A stretch of DNA of 64,000 bases from Asterochloris sp. CNOR1 (lineage: Eukaryota > Chlorophyta > Trebouxiophyceae > Trebouxiales > Trebouxiaceae). Positions within the stretch are counted from its first letter, which is position 1; every line of letters begins with the position of its first letter. Below, in pieces: positions 10,901 through 22,200 of this stretch. The position numbers were made by a program, and so were the translations under genes. The notes under the pieces are model-generated. The model saw nothing but the letters and a program-made list of their open reading frames with translations, was not told where the DNA came from and did not search any database. Location: the NCBI GenBank assembly GCA_963969365.1, contig OZ017753.1, positions 2,108,001-2,172,000 on the forward strand, in the 5' to 3' direction.

Positions 10901-13900
10901 GATCTTGAAGGCTTCATTTTTGAATGCGGCGTCACGCTGTTTGTCCAGAGGGTCCCCTTTAGGATCATGTATGTCTCTCAATGCCTTGGTGAAGCCTGCA
11001 GGCAGGATGATTCCTCAGAGCTGGAGACACCTTCAGCACAAGGTGCACGGCAGAAGCAGGGCTCATGCAGGCTTTCCAGCTTGCCAACTATGCTGACAAA
11101 GTGGTGTACATACACAGCCGCCAGCATAAGACAGCAGCTTGTGCAAGCAACATGCAGGCACATACAGTCCAGGTTTCTGCCAACAATGATGGTGTCAGCC
11201 TGAGCAGCAGATTGCAGGAACAAATACACTGTAGAGAGATGCTGACATGCACCTGGCCACCCAGGCAAGCACGCTGTATTCTAGCCCTCAGCAGGTAAGC
11301 AAGCCAGCAGCTCCTGTGCCGCCTTCACTGCCATCCAGAGACCTTCAAGTCTGCAGCACTGCAGCCCTTGCAATGCAGGGGGTGGCCAGTGTGTGCATCA
11401 CTGCGCCCGATGTGCACTTCTGCGGTCAACCTCTGGTGAGCAGGCAGCAGCTCCAACAGGCTGCAGCCAACCACAACCGCCTGCATCTGCAGCACTGCAG
11501 TCCTTGTTGTGCAGGCTGCAGCCTGTAAGCCTACCTGCTGCCTGTTTCAGTTTCTCCTCCACATTGTTCACCAGGCTGAGCACAGCCGGCGAGAGGTGCT
11601 TTGCTGGAAGGAAGCCTGTAGGCATGGGGAAAGCACAGTCAGTGCCCAGGCTGGCGCAATAAGTGGAGAACATACCAGTCAGGCACAACAGGAAATGATC
11701 TGCTTAATTGCTCTAACATGGCCTGGAGGCATGGGGCCCACTGCACTCAGCGCCGGAGCCACTCTTGCAATCTGCCCGCCTCATCGCGGCAGGCACTGCA
11801 GACCCAGACTGGCACCACCCCTTCCAACACACATGTTAGCTGGAGGTGAACGGCTGCATACGTGAGCCTGCACAGCCTCTAATGATTTCAGCCCCCCTTT
11901 CCTGAGCAGCCCAGAGTTGCCACTAGCAGAGAGTGTCGACTTCAACTTCACCATGTACCCCACCATGTACTCCACCGAGTACTGGTGCAGCCAGGTCAAA
12001 ATGTTGGCGTGATCTGCTGCCTTCAGCCAAACAGCAGCATGAGGCTCAAGAGAGGTAACCAGTTCGGCAATAAACAACAGACCTATGACACCATGCTCCA
12101 GAGTGATGACTCTGATGCCGCCAGAGGCCCCGCCCAGGTGGAGGCGCACTGTCAGGAGGGTCTCCTTGCCTCTCCAGACCTCTGCCAGCTCCATTATGGT
12201 CTTTTTCCGTCCCTTTTCTGCAGCCAGAAGACAGATGGCTCAGGCCTGATTCAGCTGTGACTCAGCTCCACTTACTGGTTTGCTCTAGCTGGCAGCGCTC
12301 AGGACCTCTGCCAGCCATACACAGCTTTAGTTTGCCTTGCTACAGGCATCGGAATGCTCATGTCACGGCTGGCACAGGCGCCAGCAAGCTGCAGCAAGCC
12401 ACCTGCGCCGCTGTATGAGCCACAAGCATGAGTCCCAGTCGTGTCACTGGTCCAGCAGGCAGCCTGCTGTCTCAGCCGATGTCCAGCAGCTGTGCCAAAA
12501 GGCCAGATCTGACTTGACATGACACATCGCGCCCCTGCCTCCAGGGCCTGGACACACCAAGGAAGACAGGAGGCTGTCTGCCTGCCTGCGAACCCATCTT
12601 GATGCTCACCCTGAGGAAGCATCGCCTTCAGTCTTGCCTCCAGCTCGGCTTGTGCCGGCTCCCCAGGCTGTGCAGCCGCAAGCCCATCAATCTGGGGCTG
12701 AGATTGCTCTGCCTGCTGCTGAGGTCCTGGCTGTGGCCACCGTCTGGGGTCTGCCCCTGCTTCAGCCGCCTGTCGTATGAGGGATGCCTCAATCTGAGTG
12801 CCAGCCTCTGCCGCACGTGTAGAGCTCAGCACGCCTCCCAGGTTGCTGCCTTTAGCAGGCGGCAAAACCCGCCCTGCAATGCCGCGGGCTGCTTCCTCTA
12901 CGGCAGCTAGCCTTGCCTGCCTCTTGGCAGCAAGCTCAGCATCCACAGTATCTAGCAGCAGCATGGCTTGCTCCTGCTTCCTCTGCGCCCGTCTTAGGGG
13001 CCCCTCAAACCCGAGCTGTGGCGTGAGACGACTGGAGGAGGCTGCCCCAGATGATGGCGGGCGCGCAGGCTTGGCCAAGAGCTGCGGGGGCCTGTCTCTG
13101 GGCGGCAGCCAGGAGCCAGCAGGCGGCCGCTTGGGGACAACAGCATCACCTGCCCAGCCGGATGCCCCAGCCTGGCCTGCACCATGTGTCGAATCCAAAC
13201 CCTGGGTGGCGCTGGACGCAGGCGCCTGCGGGGAAGCCACCGGCCGCACAGGCTTGGGCAGCAGCGCTGGCGACTGCTGCTCCTCAGCAGTGGCAGCACC
13301 AGCGCCGCTGCCTGTGTCATCAGCATCCTGTGCCAGGCGCTTAGCTGACCCTGCCGCAGGCTGCTGCTCCAGCTCCGCACTGGCCCCCCGCAGGCCCTGT
13401 GCTGCCAGCTGCAGTGCAGGCGCATCCGCCGGCCCAGGCTGTGGCACCTCTGCAGGTGCCTGCTGTCTGGAGGCTGCAGCAGCACCGGCACTGCCCAAGT
13501 ACCCTTGCGGGGCAGCGCCAGCACCATCGCGCTGCAGGCCGGCAGGAGCCTGCGACACAGGCACTGGCTCAGGCTCTGGAGGCGGCCGCACCGGCTTTGG
13601 GAGCAGCGCGGGCGGCTGCTCTGCGGGCTGTGGCGGCCTGAGGGGCTTTGGTGCCTCTGCTGGCACCTCCGCCTCTGGCTCCCCCTGGGCCGCCTCAGAC
13701 ACTGGCACCTGCTGCCCGCTTTGCAAGCGACCGGCGACTGCAGCCTGCTCCACCTGCCTGTCCATGTCTGGACCCACACCAGGGACTACTGGCGACTGCT
13801 GCTCAGCCTGCTGCGCGCGCTTGTATGCTGCAGCCAGCTCCATCTGGCTGTCCACATCTTGGAGCCCCGGCAGGCTCACAGGCCGCCCTGCAGGCGACCT

Positions 13901-14930
13901 TGGCAGCTGAGGCTGAGGCTCAGTGGCCGGCGCAGCCTGCTCTGCCCCGGGGGCGCCGGGTTGCAGGGCAGGAACAGGTCCCTCAGCAGGCCGCGGCTGC
14001 TTCCCCTCAGGGGCAGAGGGTCGCCATGCCGGCTTGGCAGCCAGCACTGGCAGAGACTCTTGCATAGGAAACGCGTTGTCCAGCACAGGTGGCTCAGGGG
14101 CAGCTGGCACCTGTGGCTCCGCCAGCTCTGCAGCCTTGGGCTGTGCCTGTGCTGGCACAGCTTGCGGCTCACCAGATGCGTCTGGCGGTGCGGGCGCTTC
14201 TGAGACTGGTGTTGGCTCCAGCTGTTCTGGCTTTGCAACCAGCATGGGCTCTGGCGCAGCAGGTGCAGCAGCAGGCTGGGCTGGCGCCTCTGGGGCAGGC
14301 GGCGGCTGTGGCCTGGCAGGCCTTGCAGCCAGAGTCGGCAGAGGTCTGGCCTCACGTGCAGCTGGCTGTGGGGGCAGCTGCGGGGCAGGCGGGGGCTGCG
14401 GCCGGGCAGGCTTTGCAGCCAGCTTTGGCAGCGGCTCGACCCTGGCAGGCTTGGCTGGCGCCGCTGCCTCTGAACGGATGTAGCTCCTGAAGCCACCAGG
14501 GGGCTCCAGCAGCGACGGCATGTCACTCTTCATTGCTTGAGGCCGGGGCGGTGCTGTCGCCACTGGCTTCGGCGGCGGGGGCTTGACCTGTGGCGGTGCC
14601 TCCTGAACGGCTGGCTGTGTAGGGTCTGTGTCTGATAGCAGGCGAGCCAGGATGCCAAAGCCACCACGAGAGGGACCTGCATCCAGAGGGAACATGTGAT
14701 CATGATGCATAACAGGCACACAGTGACTGCAAACAGTTTCACCACCAGGGCACAGCTGCTCACCAGATGGTCTGGCAGCGCGACGAGGCCTTTCAGCTTG
14801 ACTAGGGGCAACCCCCGCCGTGTCACCACCAGAGTCTTCCACCTGATCCCAGTTGGCCTCATCTGCCTTGCGCACCTGCACCGCAGTGGCAGCCCAGCTG
14901 TCAAAGTTGATCCAGAACAGCTCCTATGGC
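7950..14930 (-). CDS. Multi-S1-domain RNA-binding protein with long Pro/Ala-rich linker, probably plastid
   Basis: Minus-strand gene. A short first part (FWINFDSWAATAVQVRK, acceptor near 14930) is followed by a huge exon, 12610-14676, encoding about 690 residues. These are mostly Pro, Ala, Gln and Glu, with imperfect repeats built on LAAKPARPQPPPAP and LLPKPVRP. Then come a basic link (GRKKTIMELAEVW), a piece of S1-like fold ending in GFLPAKHLSP (11535-11615), exon 10862-10995 (FKIALKDVALTC), exon about 9832-9961 and exon about 9421-9600 (ETVRGFIHRSELAWGFVGD). Exon 8904-9107 (GDTLNAMIVAVQPERGHVAL) completes a clear S1 OB-fold. The tail exons end at stop 7950-7952. Most junctions are in phase; the join across 11535-11862 is not resolved. 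The start is not located: the reading frame is closed just upstream of 14925, so the first exon must lie further up, overlapping the neighbour. Plastid location is inferred from S1 proteins of plants. Confidence 0.65.
9237..9480 (-). repeat. Exon-end pseudo-copy in S1-gene intron
   Basis: The 3' end of the S1 exon (about 9421-9480; protein FIHRSELAWGFVGDAR) is repeated about 190 bp away at 9237-9296, where the same frame reads FMHRSELAWGGMGDAR. The copy lies within the intron downstream of that exon. Confidence 0.8.
10079..10300 (-). repeat. Degenerate exon-like copies in S1-gene intron
   Basis: Two segments (about 10079-10130 and 10236-10290) share a pattern on the minus strand: a Leu-rich CAGCTCATCAGGG-type core followed by GCACxxAGGCTTTGCACACCCAT-like sequence. 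Both lie upstream of the exon starting near 9961, whose acceptor region (TGCTGCACCTGCAG) also recurs near 10110. Confidence 0.5.
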
Positions 14931-14999
14931 CCTGCATGGTACAACAATACAAACCCTAATTGCTACACAAGACCCCGGTTTGGCTGAGGATGCCCGAGC

Positions 15000-16614
15000 A
15001 TGAGTGCCGGGTTCCAGAAGTTTGATCAGCCCAGCCAGCCGACTGGGGGTCCTCCCAACAGCAAGCGGGGCGGCTTCCTGGGCAAGTGCTTCGGGTGCTG
15101 CATCGGCAGGCATGATGCCAGTGCAGACACCCAACCCCTTAACATCCTGCAGCCACGAACTCAGAACAGCTTTGATGAGCTCCTTGAGAAATCCTCAAGG
15201 GCCAGGGAGGACATGTGGCAGGAGTTGGGAACTCTGGAACCCCTTGTTCTTAGCCATTTGGTGAGTCAGCAGGGCAGCCAGGCACCAATGTCGTTATGCA
15301 CAGCGAGGCGCTGACACGCTGATGTGCGGATCACTTCCTGCCTGCATTGAGTAAGAGCAGAGCTTCATGCACCCAGCAGGTCAACCCGGCATTGTTAGGA
15401 GGACCCAAATGGCCGGCCCTGCGGCAGGCCTTCCGCGTTGTCAAGCGCAGCAATGGAAACGTCATCATGGCCAGCGATGGCCTGTCAGACCCGTTTGACG
15501 ACATGTCTCTGGGTGAGGGCTTGGTGTGTGCCTCACGGCCTGCAAACATCTGGGCAAATGCCAAGCACACAGTGGTTTCGGCTGGTGCATCCTCCTTAGC
15601 CTCCGCCCTCATGTGTCTCAGAGGGCCAGGCGCCTAGATGTGCCAAATGCAACGCTGGCAGCCTGCATAGACGGGATGGGCATGGCGAGCGGGGAGCAGC
15701 GCTTGTAAGCACACAGAACATGCAGGGTGGCTTGCTATTTGCAGTCAGTCTGACTGTCACCTGCATCCTGCAGGCGAAGGCAATGTGAATGGGTTTGGGC
15801 TAGAGTTCTACATTGAGACGCCTGGCTCAGAGCTGGCAGATAGCGGGCAGGACATCAAGAGCAGCTGGCAGTTTCAGCTACTTTACACAGTCAGCCAGCT
15901 TGCTGCAGGCAAGTCAGTGCAGAGTGTCCTGTGGCAGCTTGCCCACAAGCTGCAGCCCTCCATGCACCAGATGACTGCCTGTGCCCTGTCCATCCATGTA
16001 TAGCAGCCCACCATGTGCCTGCTCACCCTGCACTTAGTGATGGGCAGCAGCCCAACATGAGCCTGCATCCTCTGCATTTGCAGCAATGAGCAGCAGCTCA
16101 TCATGCACCTGCTGCCTAGCCTCATCCGCTTGCTGCCTCACAGGACATGGCAGCATTCGGTCCATTCTGGACGACATGAAGCTGCTGTCGACGGAGGCTG
16201 AGGGTGTCAATGACGCCATTCCAGACGCCTTCAAGACAGATCATGTGAATGCGGCTGGCAGAGTGGGGGCCCTGCTGGGACTGAAACCCCAAGGAACAGG
16301 TGAGGCTGCCCCAAGCAGGCAGCTGGCACAGGGCCTGGCACTGCAGCCAGTGTGCATCCCCGGCCTGACAGCTGCATGCTTGTGACCTTCGCCACCCACA
16401 TGGCCACCTGATGCCCCTCTGTGCTGCAGACATGCCGCAGCAAATAGAGGAGATGCCCTTGACAGATGTCAACCTGGTCAACATAAAGCTCTTGACTCTG
16501 AGGGAGCTGCAGCTCATAACAGAGAAGGGCCCAGGGGGCAGGCAGCAACTGAATGAGGTGTTCGATGGCCCCGAACGACTTCTGTCCTCCCTCAAGAGAC
16601 AGAGTGCAATCTAA
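15000..16614 (+). CDS. SUFU-like domain protein
   Basis: Five exons: 15000-15260, 15380-15512, 15774-15908, 16144-16299 and 16430-16614 (TAA). They join in phase. The intron after 15908 is GC-AG (CAG/GCAAGT), supported by continuity of the protein (QLAAG then HGSIRSI). The N-terminal 40 residues are Gly/Pro/Lys-rich with a CFGCC cluster. The core reads PKWPALRQAFRVVKRSNG, VIMASDGLSDPFDD, GFGLEFYIETPG and SILDDMKLLSTEAEGVNDAI. This resembles the suppressor-of-fused-like domain known from bacteria and scattered protists, but I assign it from memory of the motif style only. The C-terminus (LTLRELQLITEKGPGGR) is well formed. About 290 residues; no signal peptide or membrane segment. Function unknown: SUFU in animals binds GLI factors, which should not be assumed here. 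Confidence 0.75.
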
Positions 16615-16764
16615 GACAGTGTTCAGCTTGCTGACTGACATATGACCGAGTGCAAGTGCTGTGCGTGAATCTGGCCTTGGCCCCAATGTGAAGTGCCAGG
16701 AGGGTGCTCAGCTTAGCAGCTGCCTACCCCTGCAGCCTGAAATACCCTGACTGATAGCCAGATA

Positions 16765-18118
16765 CTAGACGCATGACCAGGTCAACCTTTCAACTTGTAC
16801 TGGCTCCTGAGCCTCCAGTCCAGCATACATGAAGCTGACCTCACTCAATTTGGGACTCCCTGGCGGCTGCTCCACCTCCAGTCCTGCTCCTAGCTCCTCT
16901 GCTGACTGCTTGCTGGCATCATTGATACTGTTGGCCCCTTTGTCCGAGTCAAATTCGCTGGCAACTTTCCCTGCAGCCAGCAAGGTGCACTCTGCATGGG
17001 GGGTGACTGCGGAGGGAGCCACCTATTCCTTCAAAGCCGCAGACATGTTGCGCGGAAACCACGCCTCAGCCAATAGGTGTGAACGCCAGCACCTGCATTG
17101 TTTGCTGTGTGAGCTCACTCGCTGGCAACAGCGGATGCAGCTACAGCAGCAGCAGATGACCATCCGCAGGGACACTGTCCCTGCCTGTTTGCACTGCGAC
17201 TGTAGTATCCATCCCCTGTTACAGGCAACAGCCTGTATAGCAAAGCAACAACCACCACTGTCTGCATGACAGCCTTCCCTTTGCTGTGCCTCCCACCATG
17301 ATGCTCACCATGCACGGGCCCAGTCAGACACCTGCAGAGCAAACTGGCTGGGCCAGCTCGATGATCAGAAGACCAATGGTTGATTGCAGGCTGACCTGAG
17401 GTGGCAGCAGGGGATGGGGTGAATCTCCTCTTTGCCTTCTCAACAGCATCTGCGCTAAACTTGAGGGGCCTGCGCTTGCGTCCTCCAGCTGATACGCCCT
17501 GAGAGAAGCCCTCTGAGACATCTGAGGCATCATATTCGATGCCCATTGGGTTCAGATCCTCCTCTTGCCACCTGCAGTGCCACAGTGGCTGCATTAAGCT
17601 TTCAGTCTTGACGACATCTTGTCAGCGATTCAGGCTGTGGCTGTCTGCATGCCGCACATGCATCTGGAGTTGTGCCTCCCCAGCGGCCCCGCCTGGCAGC
17701 CTGCCTGCCCCGGGTTCAGTGTTGGAGGTGCTCCAGTGTGGCATCGGCAGGCAGTTGCTGGCATACTGGCATGGCAGCTGAGCAACATGCGCGCAAGCTT
17801 CAAGCAGCCCAGCATCCTGTCAACTGCCTGTGGTCACTCACTCTTGCATATATTGCAGTGTGGCTTCATCAGGCTCCACCTCTGTGGCCTGCATCAGGCC
17901 TTCCACCTCCTCCCGTGTCTCTCCAATCAGCTTGGCAAAGTGGACATAGTCCCGCATCTGAGACCCAGCCTTATTCTCTGTGAAGGCTTTGCTCTGCAGG
18001 CAGCCATCACTCATGGCTGCTGTGCATAGACAGGGTGACCAGAGCTTGCCAGGCTCTGTGCAGGAGGCTGCAGAAGCTCCTGCAAGCGAAAGGCAACTCT
18101 CACCGCCTTCTTCTTGGC
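16765..18118 (-). CDS. Unrecognised nuclear-looking protein, 5' end unresolved
   Basis: Minus-strand exons in order: a possible 15-nt exon 18104-18118 (AKKKA), 17842-17993 (SQMRDYVHFAKLIGETREE then EPDEATLQYMQ), 17396-17571 (GIEYDASDVSEGFSQG, then GGRKRRPLKFSADAVEKAKR) and 16765-17006 (acidic and Ser-rich, ending VQVERLTWSCV, stop 16765-16767). Phases agree across all three junctions. The basic GRKRRPLKF patch suggests a nuclear signal. I do not recognise a domain. Upstream, the interval 18119-18730 has open frames (e.g. LTADQKSFKCSALMVL) that may contain further exons, but I could not pick one. Transcription is divergent from the ATAD2-like gene. Confidence 0.5.
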
Positions 18119-19207
18119 CTGAACTACAAGGTGATGGCCACGTGGGCAGCCGCCCTGGTGCCGGGAGACTGCCTCCAGGCACGAAGTGAGGTGCTGCCTG
18201 CCGTGCAGTGACAAGTGGGCATGGCAAGTGCATTGAGCAATGTCGGTCCAGCCTCTGACTGTGCTGCCAATTATACTCCTTGACATGATGCAGTCCTTGT
18301 GCTGCTATGGACCAGGAGTGATCACTTCTGCTACCGATATGCACGTAGCGTTAATTTCAGTCCTGGTGTCTTCAAGTAAGCGGCGGACATACCAGTGCAG
18401 GCCAAGATGGCACCTGCAGAATTTTGCAGCAGCCAATCGGTCAAAAAGGGGGCATATGCATTGACTTGGTTGAGGCTGACCTGTGCGGCCCTGTACTGCT
18501 CCCGGGCTCCGTCTGACCCGCCTTACACATGCCAACCTGCAATTGCTGATGTGCTTTCGTTGACAGGCACAGTAAAGAGCCACAGGAATTGCAGCCCCCG
18601 GCTTCACCCAAAACTGGAGTAAGACCATCAGGGCAGAGCACTTGAAACTTTTTTGATCTGCAGTCAGGTGAGCCATGGGCTTCGTGAAGGCATCCTGATT
18701 GCTGCTGGTCTTGCGTCTGGGACTCACTTGTCAGGATGGCATGCCAGGCAGGCAGTGCAGGTGTGGCCGGGGCAGCTCTGCAGCTGCTGCAGGCGCATGG
18801 TGACTGGCAGGCGGAAGGCTCGTGCCCAGGAGCCAGGGTTTTACAAGGTGCGCTGCGATGCATTCCTGATGGTCTGAACGTATGGGCAAATAAAGACACA
18901 GCCTGCCCCATATCATCTGTGACATTGGCAGCACCATATCCACTGGCCCCATCACAATTAGATCAAGGCCTGCTGCAGCCCCAACATGGCTGCCTTGTGG
19001 TGCACAGTCTCAACAGTTAGTGCGAGCCACATCACAGGCTGCTGCAGGGCAAAGGGGCCGCCCCCCCACGCCGTCCTATCAGCAGCATGGCTGCTCCCTC
19101 CCAAACGTGCACATGACAAGCATGGTGCTCCCAGCAGGCACAGCCAAAAGGCTCCTGGGAAACCCCCCACTGCTGTGCCGCCACTCTGTTGTCATGCTGC
19201 CTGCAGG

Positions 19208-22200
19208 AGGAGTCCTTGTCTAGTGGAGACAGCGATGATGGGCAAGTTCCCCGCTCAGCACCGCAGAGGCGTAATGTGCGAGCAATAAAGGGCTCCAGAC
19301 ACTCGATTGGGGAGTTTGAGGTCACCAGCAGCAGCGAAGAGGAACATGTGCGTCTTGCCGTGTGCCAGTCACCATGTGTCATCTGCATGGCTCGTCTGAG
19401 GCATCTGCTGTTTGATTCCAGTGGGGCAGAGATGGATTGCATCTGCCATGCAAATGTGACTCATATCAGGGTTAGTCATCCCTACTCTTGCAGTCCGAGA
19501 TCTCAGTCCTCTACGTCATGGTGTGTGCCTAGTGTTTGCATTGACGGCAGCAAAGCTGCCCAAAATGGCAGCCTGTTCACACCTTACGCTTGTCACTGCA
19601 GGAGTTTGAAGAGCTGGGGCCCAGTGGGATTGCAGGGCGTTATCCAAAGCGGCAGAAGGGCCAGCGCCCCAACAGGAGCCTGGGGTCTCACCCAGTGAAG
19701 ATTGAAGACAGCCCCTCACCCGTCGGCAGCCCGGGAGCTGCAAGCCGGGAGCTGCGCAGGTGTGGCACCCATCGGGGCAGGCTTGCCTCCACGCTCTGTG
19801 CTGCTGGACGGTGTGACCAAGATCAGACTCACGCGTTGGTGGTCATCGTGCCTCATGATTGCGCCGCTGCTGCCGCCATTCCTATGGCCTGGCACTCAAG
19901 CATGCTGTAGTGACAGCTTGGTGCTTACCACTACGTGCAGAGCAACTGGATGCCTGGAAGTACTGACTGGGTGTTCTGATGAAGATCCTCCCTCTATCTT
20001 CCGGGGTCTGTTCCCACCACTCATGACTCTGAGTTTGGACTATGCAGGCAGCCCCGCCAAACAGACCGCTTCACCTTTGACCGGCACGCGGCTGCTTCCA
20101 AGCCCAAGAAGCAGCTGGACCGCGCCGAGCGCCTGGCACAGCGCGCGGCCAGGAGTGGTGGGCCTGTGTGCATGTCCCTGCTGCCGTCAGCCTGCACATA
20201 GCTGGCGTCTGTTGTGGATCTGGCATTTGCTGTGGTGTGTTGAGTCAAAGATCAGTCCTGCATGGCGCTGACCTGCCACCTGTCTGTGTCAGACAATATT
20301 CTCTGGCCTGCCTGTACAGGGTGCCAGTAAGGAGGGTGCGACCAAGTCAGGCTGTGGCATACTTTGCTTGCGGCCAACCAGCTGCAAGGTACTGCTTGTT
20401 TGCACGTGCAGGGTATGGGGAAGATTTGGGGGTTGACGGTGGCAAGCCAGGCAGCAGTGGTGGCAGCGGTGTGCAGCGCAAGCGCTACCAGCCCTGCAGG
20501 GGAGAGCAGAGCACTGCTGTCGTTGGCAGGAAGGCTGCTGATGGAGAAGGAGAGGACTCTCCTGCAGAGGCAGCTAGGGGGGATGATGAGGTGCGTCTGC
20601 ACGATTGCATTCGCGGATTTGTCTTGGCTTTGCCAAATAAATCCATGAATGCCTGCCTGCAGTGTCGTAGGTGCCAACTAAAGAGCGTCCAATGAGCATC
20701 TGCACACATCTGGATTGTCGGGTGACTTGCTTGACCAATGCTCTGCTGGTGCAGAGACAGGTTTGGCAAAGCCAGATCATGCCGGGAATACAATTTTGCA
20801 GCAGGCATAGCAGTGCTGGCCATTTTATTGCCAGTGATTTTTCCTGCTGCACGTGATGCAACATTGGGCGCGGCTCTAATGACGCCAGCGCAGGGGCATC
20901 AGAGCCTGCACCATGCACTCACATAGCGTGCTCCCTGCTGCAGGGACCTTCTCTGAATGACAGTGGACATAGCCCCAACAAGGAGGCAGATTTTGGTGAT
21001 AACAGCTTTGGCAGCCCTACAATTCATGCTGAGTTTGCTGTCTGCTGCCTGCAGTATGACAGTTCCATGGCAAAGGGCAGCGGCGCCTGCAAGTCTGAGC
21101 TGGTAGGCTGCATGCAGCTTAGTTGCATCCTCTTTGCTGCAGGGCTTCTGCCTGATGGACAGTGTGCATGGCTCCAAGGAGGCAACTGAGGAACAGTCTG
21201 CTGGAATGCATGCACTCTGCTGTCTACCTCCTGCTGCAGGAACTCCACCTGAATGGTAGGGGTTGTGGCAATTGTGGCTGCTCCACTAACAAGGCCCCTG
21301 AATGCGACCAGAAGAGCATGCCAGACTCCACAGGTTTGACACTGAGTTGGGCCTCAGCTGCGTGCGGCAGGACAACCCCTGCAGGCTGCATGAAGCTAGT
21401 CTGGAGTTCCAGTGATGCAGACTGTCTCCAGTGAGCGCAGTTCTGACAAAGCAGTAAGACCCGTCAGCAATGCTGCATGAGACTGAGCAAGGCATGCCCC
21501 TGACTGCAGGACTTCTCTCTGGGAGGCGGTTGGGGACAAAACAAAAGTTGTGTTGCATTTTGCATGCCAAGCAACCACGAAGAGTACAAGTGTTAAAGTA
21601 CATTTTCGTCACCTGAGCCAGACTAAGTTTGTTGCATGCTCGTGCTGCAGGACTTCTCTCTCAGCAGCAGTGGGTCTGAGGAGGATATTGAGTCAGACGA
21701 GGAGAACTCTCCAGAGGTCTTGGAAGAGGAGGGTTTGGAGCCCCAGCGGCGTAGTGTGCGCAGCCTGCCTGTTGCGGGGGCAGCCCAGCGCCCTACACGC
21801 AAGCGCCCGCCAGCTGGGGCTTTCCGGGACGTGCAGCGCGTCATTGCAAAGCCGCCTGAGGAGGGCAGGTGGGGCCCTAAAGGACTGCCCTGAAGGCAGG
21901 CGCAGGACGACTAGCATGTTTGTGGTTGTGTTGTCTTGTGAAGAAGAAGTTGAGGCCTTGGAGACATGCTGAGGGGAGGCTAGCTCTGCACCGTACCATT
22001 GCAAAGCCTAGCTGTGGAGGCAGGTGAGGGCGCCTCGAGGGTTAGAAATGCAATTTGTCTAAAGCGAAGTCAGTACCTACACAGCCGTTGCTTCCATACT
22101 GGTGCAATGCCGCTTGGTGAATCACAAAAGCACCTGCAGAAAGGCAAACAGCAATGCAAGCTACAGAAAGGCGCAGCTTACTCACTGAAACCCTCCCCAA

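Noticed and set aside
10862-12217. Elongation factor Ts module in the S1 gene, as in the algal EF-Ts/S1 polyprotein
   Set aside because: FKIALKDVALTC vaguely recalls EF-Ts, but the other EF-Ts signatures are missing. The segment with GFLPAKHLSP fits an S1-like fold better.
12798-14490. Long open frames on the plus strand opposite the S1-gene exon (up to 370 codons)
   Set aside because: They are antisense shadows of a Pro/Ala/Gln-rich exon with strong third-base bias. The minus frame has splice sites and joins to S1 domains.
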